Made by a program: the position numbers and the translations under genes
The notes under the pieces: model-generated
The model's input: the letters and a program-made list of their open reading frames with translations, nothing else
Told to the model about the DNA's origin: nothing
Databases searched by the model: none
From: DSOI01 sp041394885
Lineage (GTDB): Bacteria; Acidobacteriota; Terriglobia; Bryobacterales; Bryobacteraceae
DNA: 64,000 bases
Reading direction: 5' to 3'
Assembly: GCA_041394885.1 (NCBI GenBank)
Contig: JAWKHI010000019.1
Span: 59,413-123,412, forward strand
Shown here: positions 53,712-61,851 of the stretch, in pieces
How the letters are laid out: every line of letters begins with the position of its first letter
Position numbering within the stretch: the first letter of the stretch is position 1

Positions 53712-53929
53712 ATTGTTGTCAAGGGGCGCTCGTCCGAGTGGTCAAACCGCCGGCCACCGCCGTGGTAGACTCCCAAGGTCAGCTATGTACGCACGACGCT
53801 GAATTACAAACCCGCTTGGCGTGTCCAAGCATCCGCCCGGTCCACCGGACTTGTAGCGGCGCACGGTCCTCACCGCGCCTATTCGGGTCCGCGCGACGCG
53901 GGCTCTGATATCGACGCGAGAGGACCATC

Positions 53930-55054
53930 ATGACCGCAAATCCACACGAAGACACTTTGGAACGAATCTGTTCCGGAACCATCGCTGCTTCCTCGCCGGA
54001 AGTAGACCGCACCGGGGCCTTCCCCCAGCAATCGATCGACGCTCTCGCCGAGTCCGGCCTCCTGGGAGCGCTCAGCGCCACCGCTGCGGGCGGGTTGGGC
54101 TTGGGGCTCGCCGGGGCCGTGCGCGTCATCCGGCGCGTAGCCGAAGAATGCGGTTCCACCGCCATGGTCGCCGCGATGCACTATTGCGGCGTTGCGGTCA
54201 TAGAGGCACACGCGCCGATCGAGGTCCGCCGGGACGCGGCCGCCGGCCGTCACTTGAGCACGCTTGCCTTCAGCGAAGCTGGTTCGCGAAGCCATTTTTG
54301 GGCTCCGGAAAGCACGGCCGCCGCGCAGAACGGCCATGTCGTACTCAACGCGCGTAAGAGCTGGATAACGTCGGCTTCGCATGCTTCCGCGTACGTGTGG
54401 TCCTCACGGCCGCTCTCCGCGGAAGGCCTGAGCACGATCTGGCTGGTTCCAGCCGGCGCGCCGGGGCTTGCCGTGAAGGGACCGTTTGAGGGACTGGGCC
54501 TCCGCGGCAATGATTCCTCGCCCGTCGAGGCGTCCGCGGTTGCCGTGCCGGCATCGGCGATGCTCGGAAACGACGGTCAGGGCTTCGAAATCATGATGAG
54601 CGTGGTGCTGCCCGTGTTCTCGATTCTGAACGCGGCGTGCAGCGCGGGGCTGATGGCGGGCGCGCTTCGGCGAACCGGCGAACACGCAGCAGCCACGCGG
54701 CACGCCGACACCGGTGCCGCGCTATGCGACCTCCCAACGATCCGCAACTACATCGCTCGGATGCGCGTAAAGACCAGCATGGTGGACGCTCTGCTGGGCG
54801 ATACGCTCGCCGCCATCGCCGCCGGCCGCCCCGATGCGACACTGCGGGTTCTCGAGGCGAAGGCCGCGGCGGGCGAGTCGTCCACCGAAGTGCTGGACCT
54901 TGCCATGCGCGTCTGCGGGGGCGCGGCGTTTCGCAAGGACGTAGGCGTCGAGCGCTACTTCCGGGACGCGCGCGCTGCCGGCGTGATGGCCCCGACCACC
55001 GACGTGCTCTACGACTTCATCGGGAAGGCCGTCTGCGGGATGCCCTTGTTCTGA
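53930..55054 (+). CDS. Acyl-CoA-dehydrogenase-like flavoprotein lacking the usual catalytic Glu
   Basis: 374 residues with AGAGGA before the ATG. Acyl-CoA dehydrogenase fold: helical N-domain (about 1-110), beta-domain with AFSEAGSRSHFW and ARKSWITSA (flavin contacts), and a helical C-domain (about 220-374). The segment that normally holds the catalytic base (YEGT) reads VERYFRDARAAGVMAPTTDVL, in pieces, so the Glu is absent. This resembles flavin monooxygenases of the type-2 ACAD class, such as DszC, more than true dehydrogenases. It is the first gene of a three-gene operon; the next starts 9 bp downstream. The reaction is unknown; oxygen activation by the flavin is an inference. Confidence 0.85.
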   Translation: MTANPHEDTLERICSGTIAASSPEVDRTGAFPQQSIDALAESGLLGALSATAAGGLGLGLAGAVRVIRRVAEECGSTAMVAAMHYCGVAVIEAHAPIEVRRDAAAGRHLSTLAFSEAGSRSHFWAPESTAAAQNGHVVLNARKSWITSASHASAYVWSSRPLSAEGLSTIWLVPAGAPGLAVKGPFEGLGLRGNDSSPVEASAVAVPASAMLGNDGQGFEIMMSVVLPVFSILNAACSAGLMAGALRRTGEHAAATRHADTGAALCDLPTIRNYIARMRVKTSMVDALLGDTLAAIAAGRPDATLRVLEAKAAAGESSTEVLDLAMRVCGGAAFRKDVGVERYFRDARAAGVMAPTTDVLYDFIGKAVCGMPLF

Positions 55055-55063
55055 GGATTCGCA

Positions 55064-55912
55064 ATGAACCACAACACACTCATCCTCGGCGCGGTTGCCT
55101 ACGATCCGAAAGTCGTCACCATATGGGATGGCTTTCAACAATACTTCGCGGACCACGGGCTGCCGTTCGACTATGTGCTCTACACCAACTATGAGCGGCA
55201 GGTGGCCGCGCACATGGCCGGACACATCCACACCGCCTGGAACTCGCCGCTCGCGTGGCTCGAAACTGAACGCCTCGCCGCGCGCGCCGGCCGCCGCGCG
55301 GAAGCCATCGCCATGCGGGATTCAGACCGGGACCTCGTCTCCACGATTCTCGTGCGTGCGGCCGATTCGGCAACATCGCCCGAAGACCTCCGCGGCCAGC
55401 GCGTTGCGGTGGGTGCGGCCGACTCCCCGCAGGCGACTCTGATTCCGCTCGAAGTGCTCGCTCAGCACGGTTTGATCGCGGGCCGCGACTTCGAGGCCGT
55501 TCTGTTCGACGTGCTCCCGGGCAAGCACGGCGACCATATCGGCGGCGAGCGCGATGCGGTCCGCGCGCTGGTCAAGGGCGAAACCGGCGCGGCTTGCATT
55601 CTCGACGCCAACTACGGCTTGTTCCTCAAGGAAGGTACACTGCCGGCCGGCGCCGTGCGGTCCATCCTGCAAACGCCCTTGTTCGATCACTGCAACTTTA
55701 CCGTGCTCGACGGCGGGCCCGAGGCCGAAATCGCGCGTTTTCGCGAACTGCTGCTCGGCATGTCGTACGCCGATGCGCGCGTGCGCCGGCTGCTTGACCT
55801 CGAGGGATTGAAGCAATGGCTGCCAGGGAGGACGGAAGGCTACGCACTGCTCGCCGCCGCTGCGGACCGCAACGGTTACCTGGACCGCACGATCGCCGGA
55901 ATCGCCTCGTGA
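55064..55912 (+). CDS. PhnD-like substrate-binding protein without signal peptide
   Basis: 282 residues, GAGGA six bases before the ATG. The fold is that of phosphate/phosphonate-binding proteins (periplasmic binding protein type 2): LILGAVAYDPKVVTIWDGF, IHTAWNSPLAWLE, STILVRAADSATSPEDLRGQRVAVG, in pieces. There is no signal peptide or lipobox and no ABC transporter genes follow, so it probably acts in the cytoplasm, perhaps delivering or holding a small substrate for the flanking enzymes. It overlaps the next gene by GTGA (55909-55912), which implies tight coupling. Confidence 0.85.
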   Translation: MNHNTLILGAVAYDPKVVTIWDGFQQYFADHGLPFDYVLYTNYERQVAAHMAGHIHTAWNSPLAWLETERLAARAGRRAEAIAMRDSDRDLVSTILVRAADSATSPEDLRGQRVAVGAADSPQATLIPLEVLAQHGLIAGRDFEAVLFDVLPGKHGDHIGGERDAVRALVKGETGAACILDANYGLFLKEGTLPAGAVRSILQTPLFDHCNFTVLDGGPEAEIARFRELLLGMSYADARVRRLLDLEGLKQWLPGRTEGYALLAAAADRNGYLDRTIAGIAS

Positions 55913-57087
55913 CCACGGTCAATCTGGCGGACCTTGCCTTCGAGCAGGGCGGCGCTTTGCTGATCCGGCGGGCGATTCGCGCGCTCGATACCGGCGGGGC
56001 GATTTCGGTCACCGGTTCCACTCCGGATCTCGCCATCCACCTCCGCGCATGGTGCCGCGCCGAGGGGCATCGCTTCGCGCCCAGCGGCGGCGGCGGAACA
56101 ATCGTGAAGGGCGCTGCCGCCGGTGAGCGTTGGCGCGATGCCGTGCGCGCCGGTGACGCAACTCCTGGCGGCGTCGTGGATGCGCCGCCGCAACGCTGGG
56201 GGCTTGCCGCGCGAGGCGCGCTGGTGGAATCGGGAGCCCCGGAGTTCGCTTTTCCACTGACGGAAAAGCAGCAGGTCTGGACCGCCGACGCCGCGCGCAT
56301 CTACGCCATGGCCGCCGCCAACCAGTGGGACCCGGCATCGTCGATACCGTGGGATGACGTGTTCGAACTTCCGCCGGAGATCGAAGACGCCGTCGTCCAG
56401 GTGATGACCTATCTCATCGAGAACGAAACCGCGGCGCTTCTGGTTCCCAGCCGGTTTCTCGCGCAACTGCATCCGCACTTTCGTGAGGTGATGCAGGTCC
56501 TCGCGGTGCAGGCGGCGGACGAGGCCCGCCACATCGAGGTCTTTACGCGGCGGGCGCTGCTCCGGCGGGACCGGCTCGGGTTGTCCACCTCCGGCGGGCA
56601 GGAATCGCTCAAAACATTGGTGGATGAGCCTGATTTCGCGATCGCATCGTTTCTGCTCTCCGTGCTCGGCGAAGGTACGTTCCTCACGCTGCTGTGGTTC
56701 CTCGCGCGCAACGCGCCGGACCCGGTTACCGAAGCGGTGTGCCGGCTAGCGGCGCAAGACGAGGCCCGGCATGTCGCCTTCGGCATGGCGCATCTACGCG
56801 AGCACGTGGTGGCCGATCCGGCTCTGCTCGGGCGGCTGGAGAACGCCGTGCGCCGCCGTCATCGAGAACTCGAGCACACCGCCGGCCACAACGCGGAGGT
56901 GTTCGATGCGCTGTTGCTGATCGCGGCCGGTTCCTGGAATCATGACGATTTGCGCGCGGGGCATGGCAAAGTGACGCGGCTTCTGGCGGACATGAACGAG
57001 GGCAGACGCGCGCGGCTGGCGAAGCTCGGCTTCACCGAAGGCCAAGCCGGAGAGCTGGCGGCTTTGCACACGAGGAACTTCATGTGA
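55909..57087 (+). CDS. TusA-like domain fused to a ferritin-like diiron oxidase domain
   Basis: 392 residues from a GTG at 55909 overlapping the previous stop. Residues about 4-70 look like a TusA/SirA fold (ALLIRRAIRALDTGGAISV, AWCRAEGHRF), but the CPxP active-site Cys is absent; Cys49 in the later WCR motif remains. From about 115 a helical domain carries a complete carboxylate-bridged diiron pattern: Glu171/173 (ENETAAL), Glu205 and His208 (DEARH), Glu255 (LGEGTF), Glu285 and His288 (DEARH). This predicts an O2-activating dimetal site. The fusion and the operon with a flavoprotein and a PhnD-like protein suggest oxidation of a small, perhaps carrier-bound substrate; that is inference. Confidence 0.85.
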   Translation: MTTVNLADLAFEQGGALLIRRAIRALDTGGAISVTGSTPDLAIHLRAWCRAEGHRFAPSGGGGTIVKGAAAGERWRDAVRAGDATPGGVVDAPPQRWGLAARGALVESGAPEFAFPLTEKQQVWTADAARIYAMAAANQWDPASSIPWDDVFELPPEIEDAVVQVMTYLIENETAALLVPSRFLAQLHPHFREVMQVLAVQAADEARHIEVFTRRALLRRDRLGLSTSGGQESLKTLVDEPDFAIASFLLSVLGEGTFLTLLWFLARNAPDPVTEAVCRLAAQDEARHVAFGMAHLREHVVADPALLGRLENAVRRRHRELEHTAGHNAEVFDALLLIAAGSWNHDDLRAGHGKVTRLLADMNEGRRARLAKLGFTEGQAGELAALHTRNFM

Positions 57088-57096
57088 CGCGGGGCG

Positions 57097-57119
57097 CCAC
57101 GCCCTCGTTGAGGGCGTGG
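57097..57119. terminator. Hairpin between convergent genes
   Basis: CCACGCCCTC (57097-57106), GTT loop, GAGGGCGTGG (57110-57119): a perfect 10-bp GC-rich stem between the stops of the diiron gene (57087) and reverse-strand pdxH (57130). There is no T run on either side, so it may end both transcripts in a factor-assisted way. Confidence 0.55.
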
Positions 57120-57129
57120 GAACCATGGG

Positions 57130-57789
57130 TTACGGCGCCAGACGCTCACGCAGCCAACCCGAATCGCCCTTTCGCCGGTACCGGACGCGATCATGCAAAC
57201 GAAACTCGCGCCCCTGCCAGAACTCCACCGCATCCGGTTGCACCGTATACCCGGCCCAGTCGTCCGGCGGCGGTATGTCGACCCCGGAGAATCGCTGCTC
57301 CACCGCTTCGCAGTCCCGCTCCAACTCCTCCCGCGACGCCACAGGCGCACTCTGCCGCGACGCCCACGCCGCCGCCTGGCTGCCGCGCGGACGCGTTGCC
57401 CAGTACTCCGCGGCCAGTTCTCTGGACAGCCGGACCACCGGTCCCCGCACCCGCACCTGCCGATGCTGTTGCGCCCAATAGAAGACCAGCGCCGCTCCGC
57501 TCCCGGCCGCGATCTGCAAACCCTTCGCGCTGCGGTCGCTCGAATAGAAGTGAAACCCGTCGGCGCCGCAACCCCGCAGCAGCACCATGCGCGCGTCCGG
57601 AGATCCCTCCGCGTCCACTGTACACAAAGTCATCGCATTCGGCTCGGCCACGCCGGCCGCCGACGCTTCGCCGTACCAGTGAAGAAACTGCCGGATCGGG
57701 TCCGCGTCGAGCGCGTCCTCGTCGAGCGGAGGCGCGGAGTAGTCCACCCGCGGGTCGCGGATATTGTTCTGAATCTCGAATTGGTCCAT
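57130..57789 (-). CDS. pdxH: Pyridoxamine 5'-phosphate oxidase
   Basis: 219 residues from the ATG at 57789; the longer frame is antisense to gap. The FMN enzyme oxidises pyridoxine or pyridoxamine phosphate to pyridoxal phosphate. Motifs: MTLCTVDAEGSPDARMVLLRG, in pieces, FYSSDRSAKGLQI, ALVFYWAQQHRQVRVRG, and the C-terminal dimer/active-site segment VEFWQGREFRLHDRVRYRR ending WLRERLAP. All substrate Arg/His positions expected near the C-terminus are present. It is divergent from gap across 54 bp and converges on the diiron operon. Confidence 0.94.
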   Translation of the reverse strand: MDQFEIQNNIRDPRVDYSAPPLDEDALDADPIRQFLHWYGEASAAGVAEPNAMTLCTVDAEGSPDARMVLLRGCGADGFHFYSSDRSAKGLQIAAGSGAALVFYWAQQHRQVRVRGPVVRLSRELAAEYWATRPRGSQAAAWASRQSAPVASREELERDCEAVEQRFSGVDIPPPDDWAGYTVQPDAVEFWQGREFRLHDRVRYRRKGDSGWLRERLAP

Positions 57790-57843
57790 CCCATTGCTAT
57801 CATAGTGAGGAATTCCCCCGCTAAGGAGACCCACTCTACCCTC

Positions 57844-58851
57844 ATGGCCATCAAAGTTGGAATCAATGGCTTCGGCCGCATCGGCCGCAACGTCCTCCGG
57901 GCTGGCCTTCACCGGAAGGACCTCGATTTCGTCGCGACCAACGACCTCACCGACACCCAGACACTCGCTCACCTTCTGAAGTACGACTCCGTTCTCGGTC
58001 GTCTCCACGAAGAAATCCACGCCGAGGACGGCTCCATCGTCGTCGCCGGCGAAAAACTCAAAGTGTTCTCAACCAAAGACCCCGCCGAGATCGACTGGCC
58101 CTCCATGGGCGTCGATATCGTCGTCGAATCCACCGGCCGCTTCACCAAAGCCGAAGACGCCAGGAAGCATCTCCGCGGCTCCGTGAAGAAGGTGATCATC
58201 TCCGCCCCCGCCACCGGCGAAGACATCACGATGGTTCTGGGCGTCAACGACGCCGCCTATGACCCCGCCAAACATAACATCATCTCCAACGCCTCCTGCA
58301 CCACCAACTGCCTTGCCCCATTCGTGAAAGTGATCCACGAAAAGTTCGGGATCGAGAAGGGATCCATGACCACGATCCACTCCTATACCAACGATCAGAA
58401 TGTCCTGGACTTCCCGCACAAGGATCTTCGCCGCGCCCGCGCCGCCGCGCTGAACATGATCCCCACCACCACCGGAGCAGCCAAGGCCATCGCGCTCGTG
58501 ATGCCGGAACTCAAAGGTAAGCTCGACGGTTACGCCATGCGCGTCCCCACGCCCAATGTCTCCGTCGTCGACCTGGTTTGCACCACATCCAAAGACGTGA
58601 CCGCCGCGGAAGTGAACGCGGCCCTCAAGGAAGCCTCCGAAGGACCGCTGAAGGGCATCCTCGGCTACACCGAAGACCCCGTCGTCTCCACCGACATGAT
58701 GCACAACCCCAACAGCTCGATCATTGACTCACAAATGACGAAAGTCGTTGGCGGCAACCTGCTCAAGGTCGTCTCCTGGTACGACAACGAGTGGGGTTAC
58801 TCCACCCGCGTCGTCGACCTGATCGAATTCCTCGCCGCGAAGGGTCTCTAA
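57844..58851 (+). CDS. gap: Glyceraldehyde-3-phosphate dehydrogenase, type I
   Basis: 335 residues from the ATG at 57844; the open frame extends to 57193 but there it is antisense to pdxH. NAD-binding KVGINGFGRIGRNVLR; catalytic SNASCTTNCLAP; MTTIHSYTNDQN; WYDNEWGYSTRVVDLI. It catalyses oxidative phosphorylation of glyceraldehyde 3-phosphate in glycolysis. An AAGGAG lies about 15 bases before the ATG, longer than usual spacing. No pgk or tpi follows, so it is monocistronic here. Confidence 0.96.
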   Translation: MAIKVGINGFGRIGRNVLRAGLHRKDLDFVATNDLTDTQTLAHLLKYDSVLGRLHEEIHAEDGSIVVAGEKLKVFSTKDPAEIDWPSMGVDIVVESTGRFTKAEDARKHLRGSVKKVIISAPATGEDITMVLGVNDAAYDPAKHNIISNASCTTNCLAPFVKVIHEKFGIEKGSMTTIHSYTNDQNVLDFPHKDLRRARAAALNMIPTTTGAAKAIALVMPELKGKLDGYAMRVPTPNVSVVDLVCTTSKDVTAAEVNAALKEASEGPLKGILGYTEDPVVSTDMMHNPNSSIIDSQMTKVVGGNLLKVVSWYDNEWGYSTRVVDLIEFLAAKGL

Positions 58852-58931
58852 GCGACCTCAGCGAGCTGCTGACATCCGGGCGGCGCATGGTTTCGGCCGG
58901 CGTCGCCCGTATCTCTTCGCTTTCGCACTCC

Positions 58932-59234
58932 TCAATCCCAGTCGATTTCCTTGCGCCGCGGCTCCATGTCCGGATCTTCCTTCGCCTGCTTGAACAGTTC
59001 GTCAAACCGCCGGTTCAGCGTGCTTTGACGATTTTTCTGCTCTTCCATGGACCGGTTGAACTTCGCGTTCCGGTCCACCTCTTCCTGCTTCAATCGGTTC
59101 ACCGCCGTCTTCAGATCCTCGATCGGCTTCGCTCTTTCCTTGGCTTTGTGCGTGATCACCGCGCCTGTGGCGGGGTCCACCTTGAGCATCGCTTCGCAAC
59201 AGGGACAGGCGACTTCGAGAAGACGGGTTGGCAT
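58932..59234 (-). CDS. Conserved hypothetical protein, CxxC and coiled coil
   Basis: 100 residues. An N-terminal CPCC (residues 10-13) in VACPCCEAMLKVDP resembles half a zinc ribbon and is followed by a highly charged helix (about 35-95, with many Lys, Glu and Arg) predicted as coiled coil, ending DPDMEPRRKEIDWD. I do not recognise a named family. It lies 7 bp downstream of the VOC gene on the same strand and may be cotranscribed with it. Good amino-acid composition and no overlap with other genes support it as real. Confidence 0.7.
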   Translation of the reverse strand: MPTRLLEVACPCCEAMLKVDPATGAVITHKAKERAKPIEDLKTAVNRLKQEEVDRNAKFNRSMEEQKNRQSTLNRRFDELFKQAKEDPDMEPRRKEIDWD

Positions 59235-59241
59235 AGAGGCA

Positions 59242-59631
59242 TCATACCGCCCCGCTTACCGGACTGCCGATCCACCACTCGATTCCGTTCGTATCCACCA
59301 CGCCCGCGTTGCGATGTCCGTACGGCTTATCTTCCGGCGCCGATCGCGAAACCGCGCCGGCCTCGAGCGCCTTGGCGTAGGTCGCATCCACATCGGGAAC
59401 CCACAAGTAGAGCGAGGCGGCCTTCGCCGTGCACTCGCTGCCGGCCTGTCCCAGCATGACCAGCGAATCGCCGATCCGGACCTCGGCGTGCATCACGGAT
59501 CCATCGGCGTTTCGGGCGCAATTGGCCTCCACGCCACCAAATGCCGTTTTAAGAAAAGCCAGCTCCGCGTCCCCATCGGGCACCACCAGATAGGGTGTCA
59601 CGGTTCGATAGGAATCCATCGTTTCTGCCAT
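59242..59631 (-). CDS. VOC family protein (glyoxalase/bleomycin-resistance fold, PhnB-like)
   Basis: 129 residues, one VOC double-betaalphabetabetabeta module. The start TVTPYLVVPDGDAELAFLKTAFG is the PhnB-like form; HAEVRIGDSLVMLGQ and LWVPDVDATYAKALEAGA follow, and it ends with DTNGIEWWIGSP. Metal ligands would be contributed by His47 (in MHAEVRIGD) and Glu123-like positions; whether it binds a metal is uncertain. Members act in small-molecule rearrangement or detoxification. It lies 24 bp downstream of the AraC gene on the same strand. Confidence 0.88.
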   Translation of the reverse strand: MAETMDSYRTVTPYLVVPDGDAELAFLKTAFGGVEANCARNADGSVMHAEVRIGDSLVMLGQAGSECTAKAASLYLWVPDVDATYAKALEAGAVSRSAPEDKPYGHRNAGVVDTNGIEWWIGSPVSGAV

Positions 59632-59655
59632 AGCCGCAGTATGCCACGGCCCGCG

Positions 59656-60483
59656 TCAATCGTCTTGCAAGAATTTGACGTGGTTCTCGAACCCCGTCTT
59701 CCCCCTCTGGTACGCCGCCGGTGTCACGCCCGCGAACTCTCGAAAGTCATGGACGAAGTGAGACTGGTCGTAGTAGCCGCAATCGAGCGCCAGCCGTGCC
59801 CATTCCACCCGCGCACTGCCATGGGCGAGGCCCACGGCCTGCCGGAAGCGCAGAATCCGGACGTACTTTTTCGGCGACATCCCCACCTCGCGTTTGAAGC
59901 GCTCGATGAACCGCTTGGCGCTGAGTCCGGTTGCCTCGCCCACCGCCGTCACCGTCATCGCCTGTGGCCGGCGCGCCAATTCCCGCAGCGCGAAAGCCAC
60001 CGCCGGGTGCGGCTCCACGGGACGCCACATCTCGACGAGCGTGCGCTCCATCGTATCCAGTTGGCGCTCCAGGCTCTCGGACTCGAGGAGCCTTTCCCGC
60101 AATCGCGATTCGGCCGCGCGATCCCAAAGCGCGTGTAGGGAAATGTCGGTATCCCGGGTTTCGTGCGCAGGCTGCCGGAAGAACGCCAACGCGCCTCCCG
60201 GCCGGAAACACGCGCCCACCACGCGCTCCTGCTCCGCCGTGTCGATTACCTGATGCCGCGTGCTCACGCCAACCAGCACCGTCCCGGACGTGCGCTGACA
60301 GCGATTCCCCTGACCGGGAAAGTACCGCCGGACCTCGTCTTCCTTCAGGTTGACGATCAGATCCGCCGTACCGGTGGGCAAGATCCGTTCGAAAGCCCGC
60401 CGCGCCGGTTCGTTCTCGCAAGCCCAGATCAGCGCGACGAACTCGTCGAGCGGCGGACCCGGCACGCGATGCAACAACCGCAC
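59656..60483 (-). CDS. AraC-family transcriptional regulator
   Basis: 275 residues from a GTG at 60483, four bases after the sigma-54 activator stop; the longer frame to 60705 overlaps that gene. The N-terminal region (about 1-150) carries a DUF6597-like ligand domain (ILPTGTADLIVNL, GACFRPGGALAFF). Two helix-turn-helix motifs are near the C-terminus: MTVTAVGEATGLSAKRFIERFK and WARLALDCGYYDQSHFVHDF, with the end GVTPAAYQRGK. It is the last gene of the kinase/receiver/activator operon and may regulate the VOC gene that follows. Confidence 0.88.
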   Translation of the reverse strand: MRLLHRVPGPPLDEFVALIWACENEPARRAFERILPTGTADLIVNLKEDEVRRYFPGQGNRCQRTSGTVLVGVSTRHQVIDTAEQERVVGACFRPGGALAFFRQPAHETRDTDISLHALWDRAAESRLRERLLESESLERQLDTMERTLVEMWRPVEPHPAVAFALRELARRPQAMTVTAVGEATGLSAKRFIERFKREVGMSPKKYVRILRFRQAVGLAHGSARVEWARLALDCGYYDQSHFVHDFREFAGVTPAAYQRGKTGFENHVKFLQDD

Positions 60484-60487
60484 GGCG

Positions 60488-61426
60488 CTACGCCAGCCCC
60501 ATCCGCTCCAGCTTGCGGTAGAGCGTCTTGCGCTCGATGCCGAGAATCCGCGCCGCCCGGCTCTTGTTGCCCCCCGTCGCCGCCAGCACACGCCGGATCT
60601 GATCCGTCTCGGCGTCGGCCAGCGTCTCGGAGGAATGATCCCGGGGCTCGGTGGCTTCGATCGCGTTCCGCACCGCCTGCGCGTCCATCCTGTATCCCGG
60701 CGCAAGAATCGTCAGCCGCTCGATGATGTGCTGCAACTGGCGGACGTTGCCCGGCCACGTGTAGTTGGCCAACTCTGCCATGCCGGACTCGGTGATCCGC
60801 GTCTGCAGCCGGTACCGCTCGTTGTAGAGCCCCAGAAAGAACCGCGCCAGATGCTCCACATCTCCGGAGCGCTCGCGCAGCGGCGGAATCTCGATCCGCA
60901 CCACGTTCAACCGGAACCAAAGATCTTCGCGGAATTTATCTGCTTCCACCAGCTTGGCGATATCACGGTGCGTGGCGGCCACAATCCGCACATCCACCTT
61001 GTTCACCCGGTTGGACCCCACCGGCCGCACCTGCCGCTCCTGCAGAAACCGCAGCAGCTTCGGCTGAAAACTCGAATCGATGTCGCCGATTTCGTCGAGA
61101 AAGACCGTCCCGCGATTGGCCGCCTCGAACATGCCCTGCCGGTCCCGGTCGGCCCCCGTATAGGCCCCCTTCACCGCGCCGAACAATTCGCTCTCGAGCA
61201 GCGACGGCGCGATCGAAACGCAATCCACAGGCTGGAACAGATGGTCTTTGCGGTCGCTCATCCGGTGCAGCATCCGCGCCACCATTTCCTTGCCGGTGCC
61301 GGTTTCTCCTTCGAGCAATACCGTTGCGTCCGTCTTAGCCACTTCCGCGATCGTTTTGTAGAGGTCGATCATCACCGCCGAGTAGCCGATCATCCGGTGG
61401 GGGGTGGATCGTCGTCTTCTCCTCAT
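60488..61426 (-). CDS. Sigma-54-dependent AAA+ activator (NtrC-type output without receiver)
   Basis: 312 residues from the ATG at 61426, which overlaps the stop of the receiver gene as ATGA. AAA+ domain (about 10-240): Walker A GETGTGKE, the sigma-54 contact loop GAYTGA (Tyr in place of the usual Phe), Walker B GTVFLDEIGD, and arginine-finger region FREDLWFRLNVV. The C-terminal Fis-type HTH is NKSRAARILGIERKTLYRKL. It lacks its own receiver domain, which is encoded as the separate gene just upstream, so the pair could be a split NtrC or a frameshifted fusion. It likely activates sigma-54 promoters in response to the CHASE2 kinase. Confidence 0.88.
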   Translation of the reverse strand: MRRRRRSTPHRMIGYSAVMIDLYKTIAEVAKTDATVLLEGETGTGKEMVARMLHRMSDRKDHLFQPVDCVSIAPSLLESELFGAVKGAYTGADRDRQGMFEAANRGTVFLDEIGDIDSSFQPKLLRFLQERQVRPVGSNRVNKVDVRIVAATHRDIAKLVEADKFREDLWFRLNVVRIEIPPLRERSGDVEHLARFFLGLYNERYRLQTRITESGMAELANYTWPGNVRQLQHIIERLTILAPGYRMDAQAVRNAIEATEPRDHSSETLADAETDQIRRVLAATGGNKSRAARILGIERKTLYRKLERMGLA

Positions 61427-61806
61427 CCACCAACCGTCGGAGACCTCATCGACGCCTCTGCCCGGCGTAGCGTCGCCAGCAGATCGTCCAGTTCGAACGG
61501 CTTCGCGATGTAGTCGAAGGCGCCGCCCTGGGTGGCGTCCATGACGGTCTCCATGGAGCCGCGGCCGGTCATCAGGATGACCGCGCAATTCGGATTCGAA
61601 CGCCGCGCCGCCTGCAGCACGTCGAGCCCGGTCCGTTCGTCGAGATAAATATCGGAAACGACGATCGGATAGTCGCGCGCCACCAGCCGGTCCAACGCCT
61701 CCCGCGTCGTCGAGACCGCCTCCACCTGATACCCTTCCAACTCCAGAAAGGTCACCAGCGTGTTCCGGACCGCGCTATCGTCTTCCACTACCAGCAGCGA
61801 ATTCAC
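61423..61806 (-). CDS. Single-domain response regulator (receiver)
   Basis: 127 residues. Receiver domain with the acidic pair (VVEDDSAVRN), phospho-acceptor Asp about 52 (VVSDIYLDERTG), Thr (ILMTGRG) and Lys (IAKPFELDD). It ends after a short tail in TGA overlapping the next gene. It lies 45 bp after the kinase gene on the same strand and is the natural phosphate receiver for it. In NtrC-family proteins this domain is usually joined to the AAA+ domain encoded next. Confidence 0.92.
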   Translation of the reverse strand: MNSLLVVEDDSAVRNTLVTFLELEGYQVEAVSTTREALDRLVARDYPIVVSDIYLDERTGLDVLQAARRSNPNCAVILMTGRGSMETVMDATQGGAFDYIAKPFELDDLLATLRRAEASMRSPTVGG

Positions 61807-61851
61807 TTATTAAGCCTCGCATTATTCAATGGGACGCGGGCCGATCTTTAG

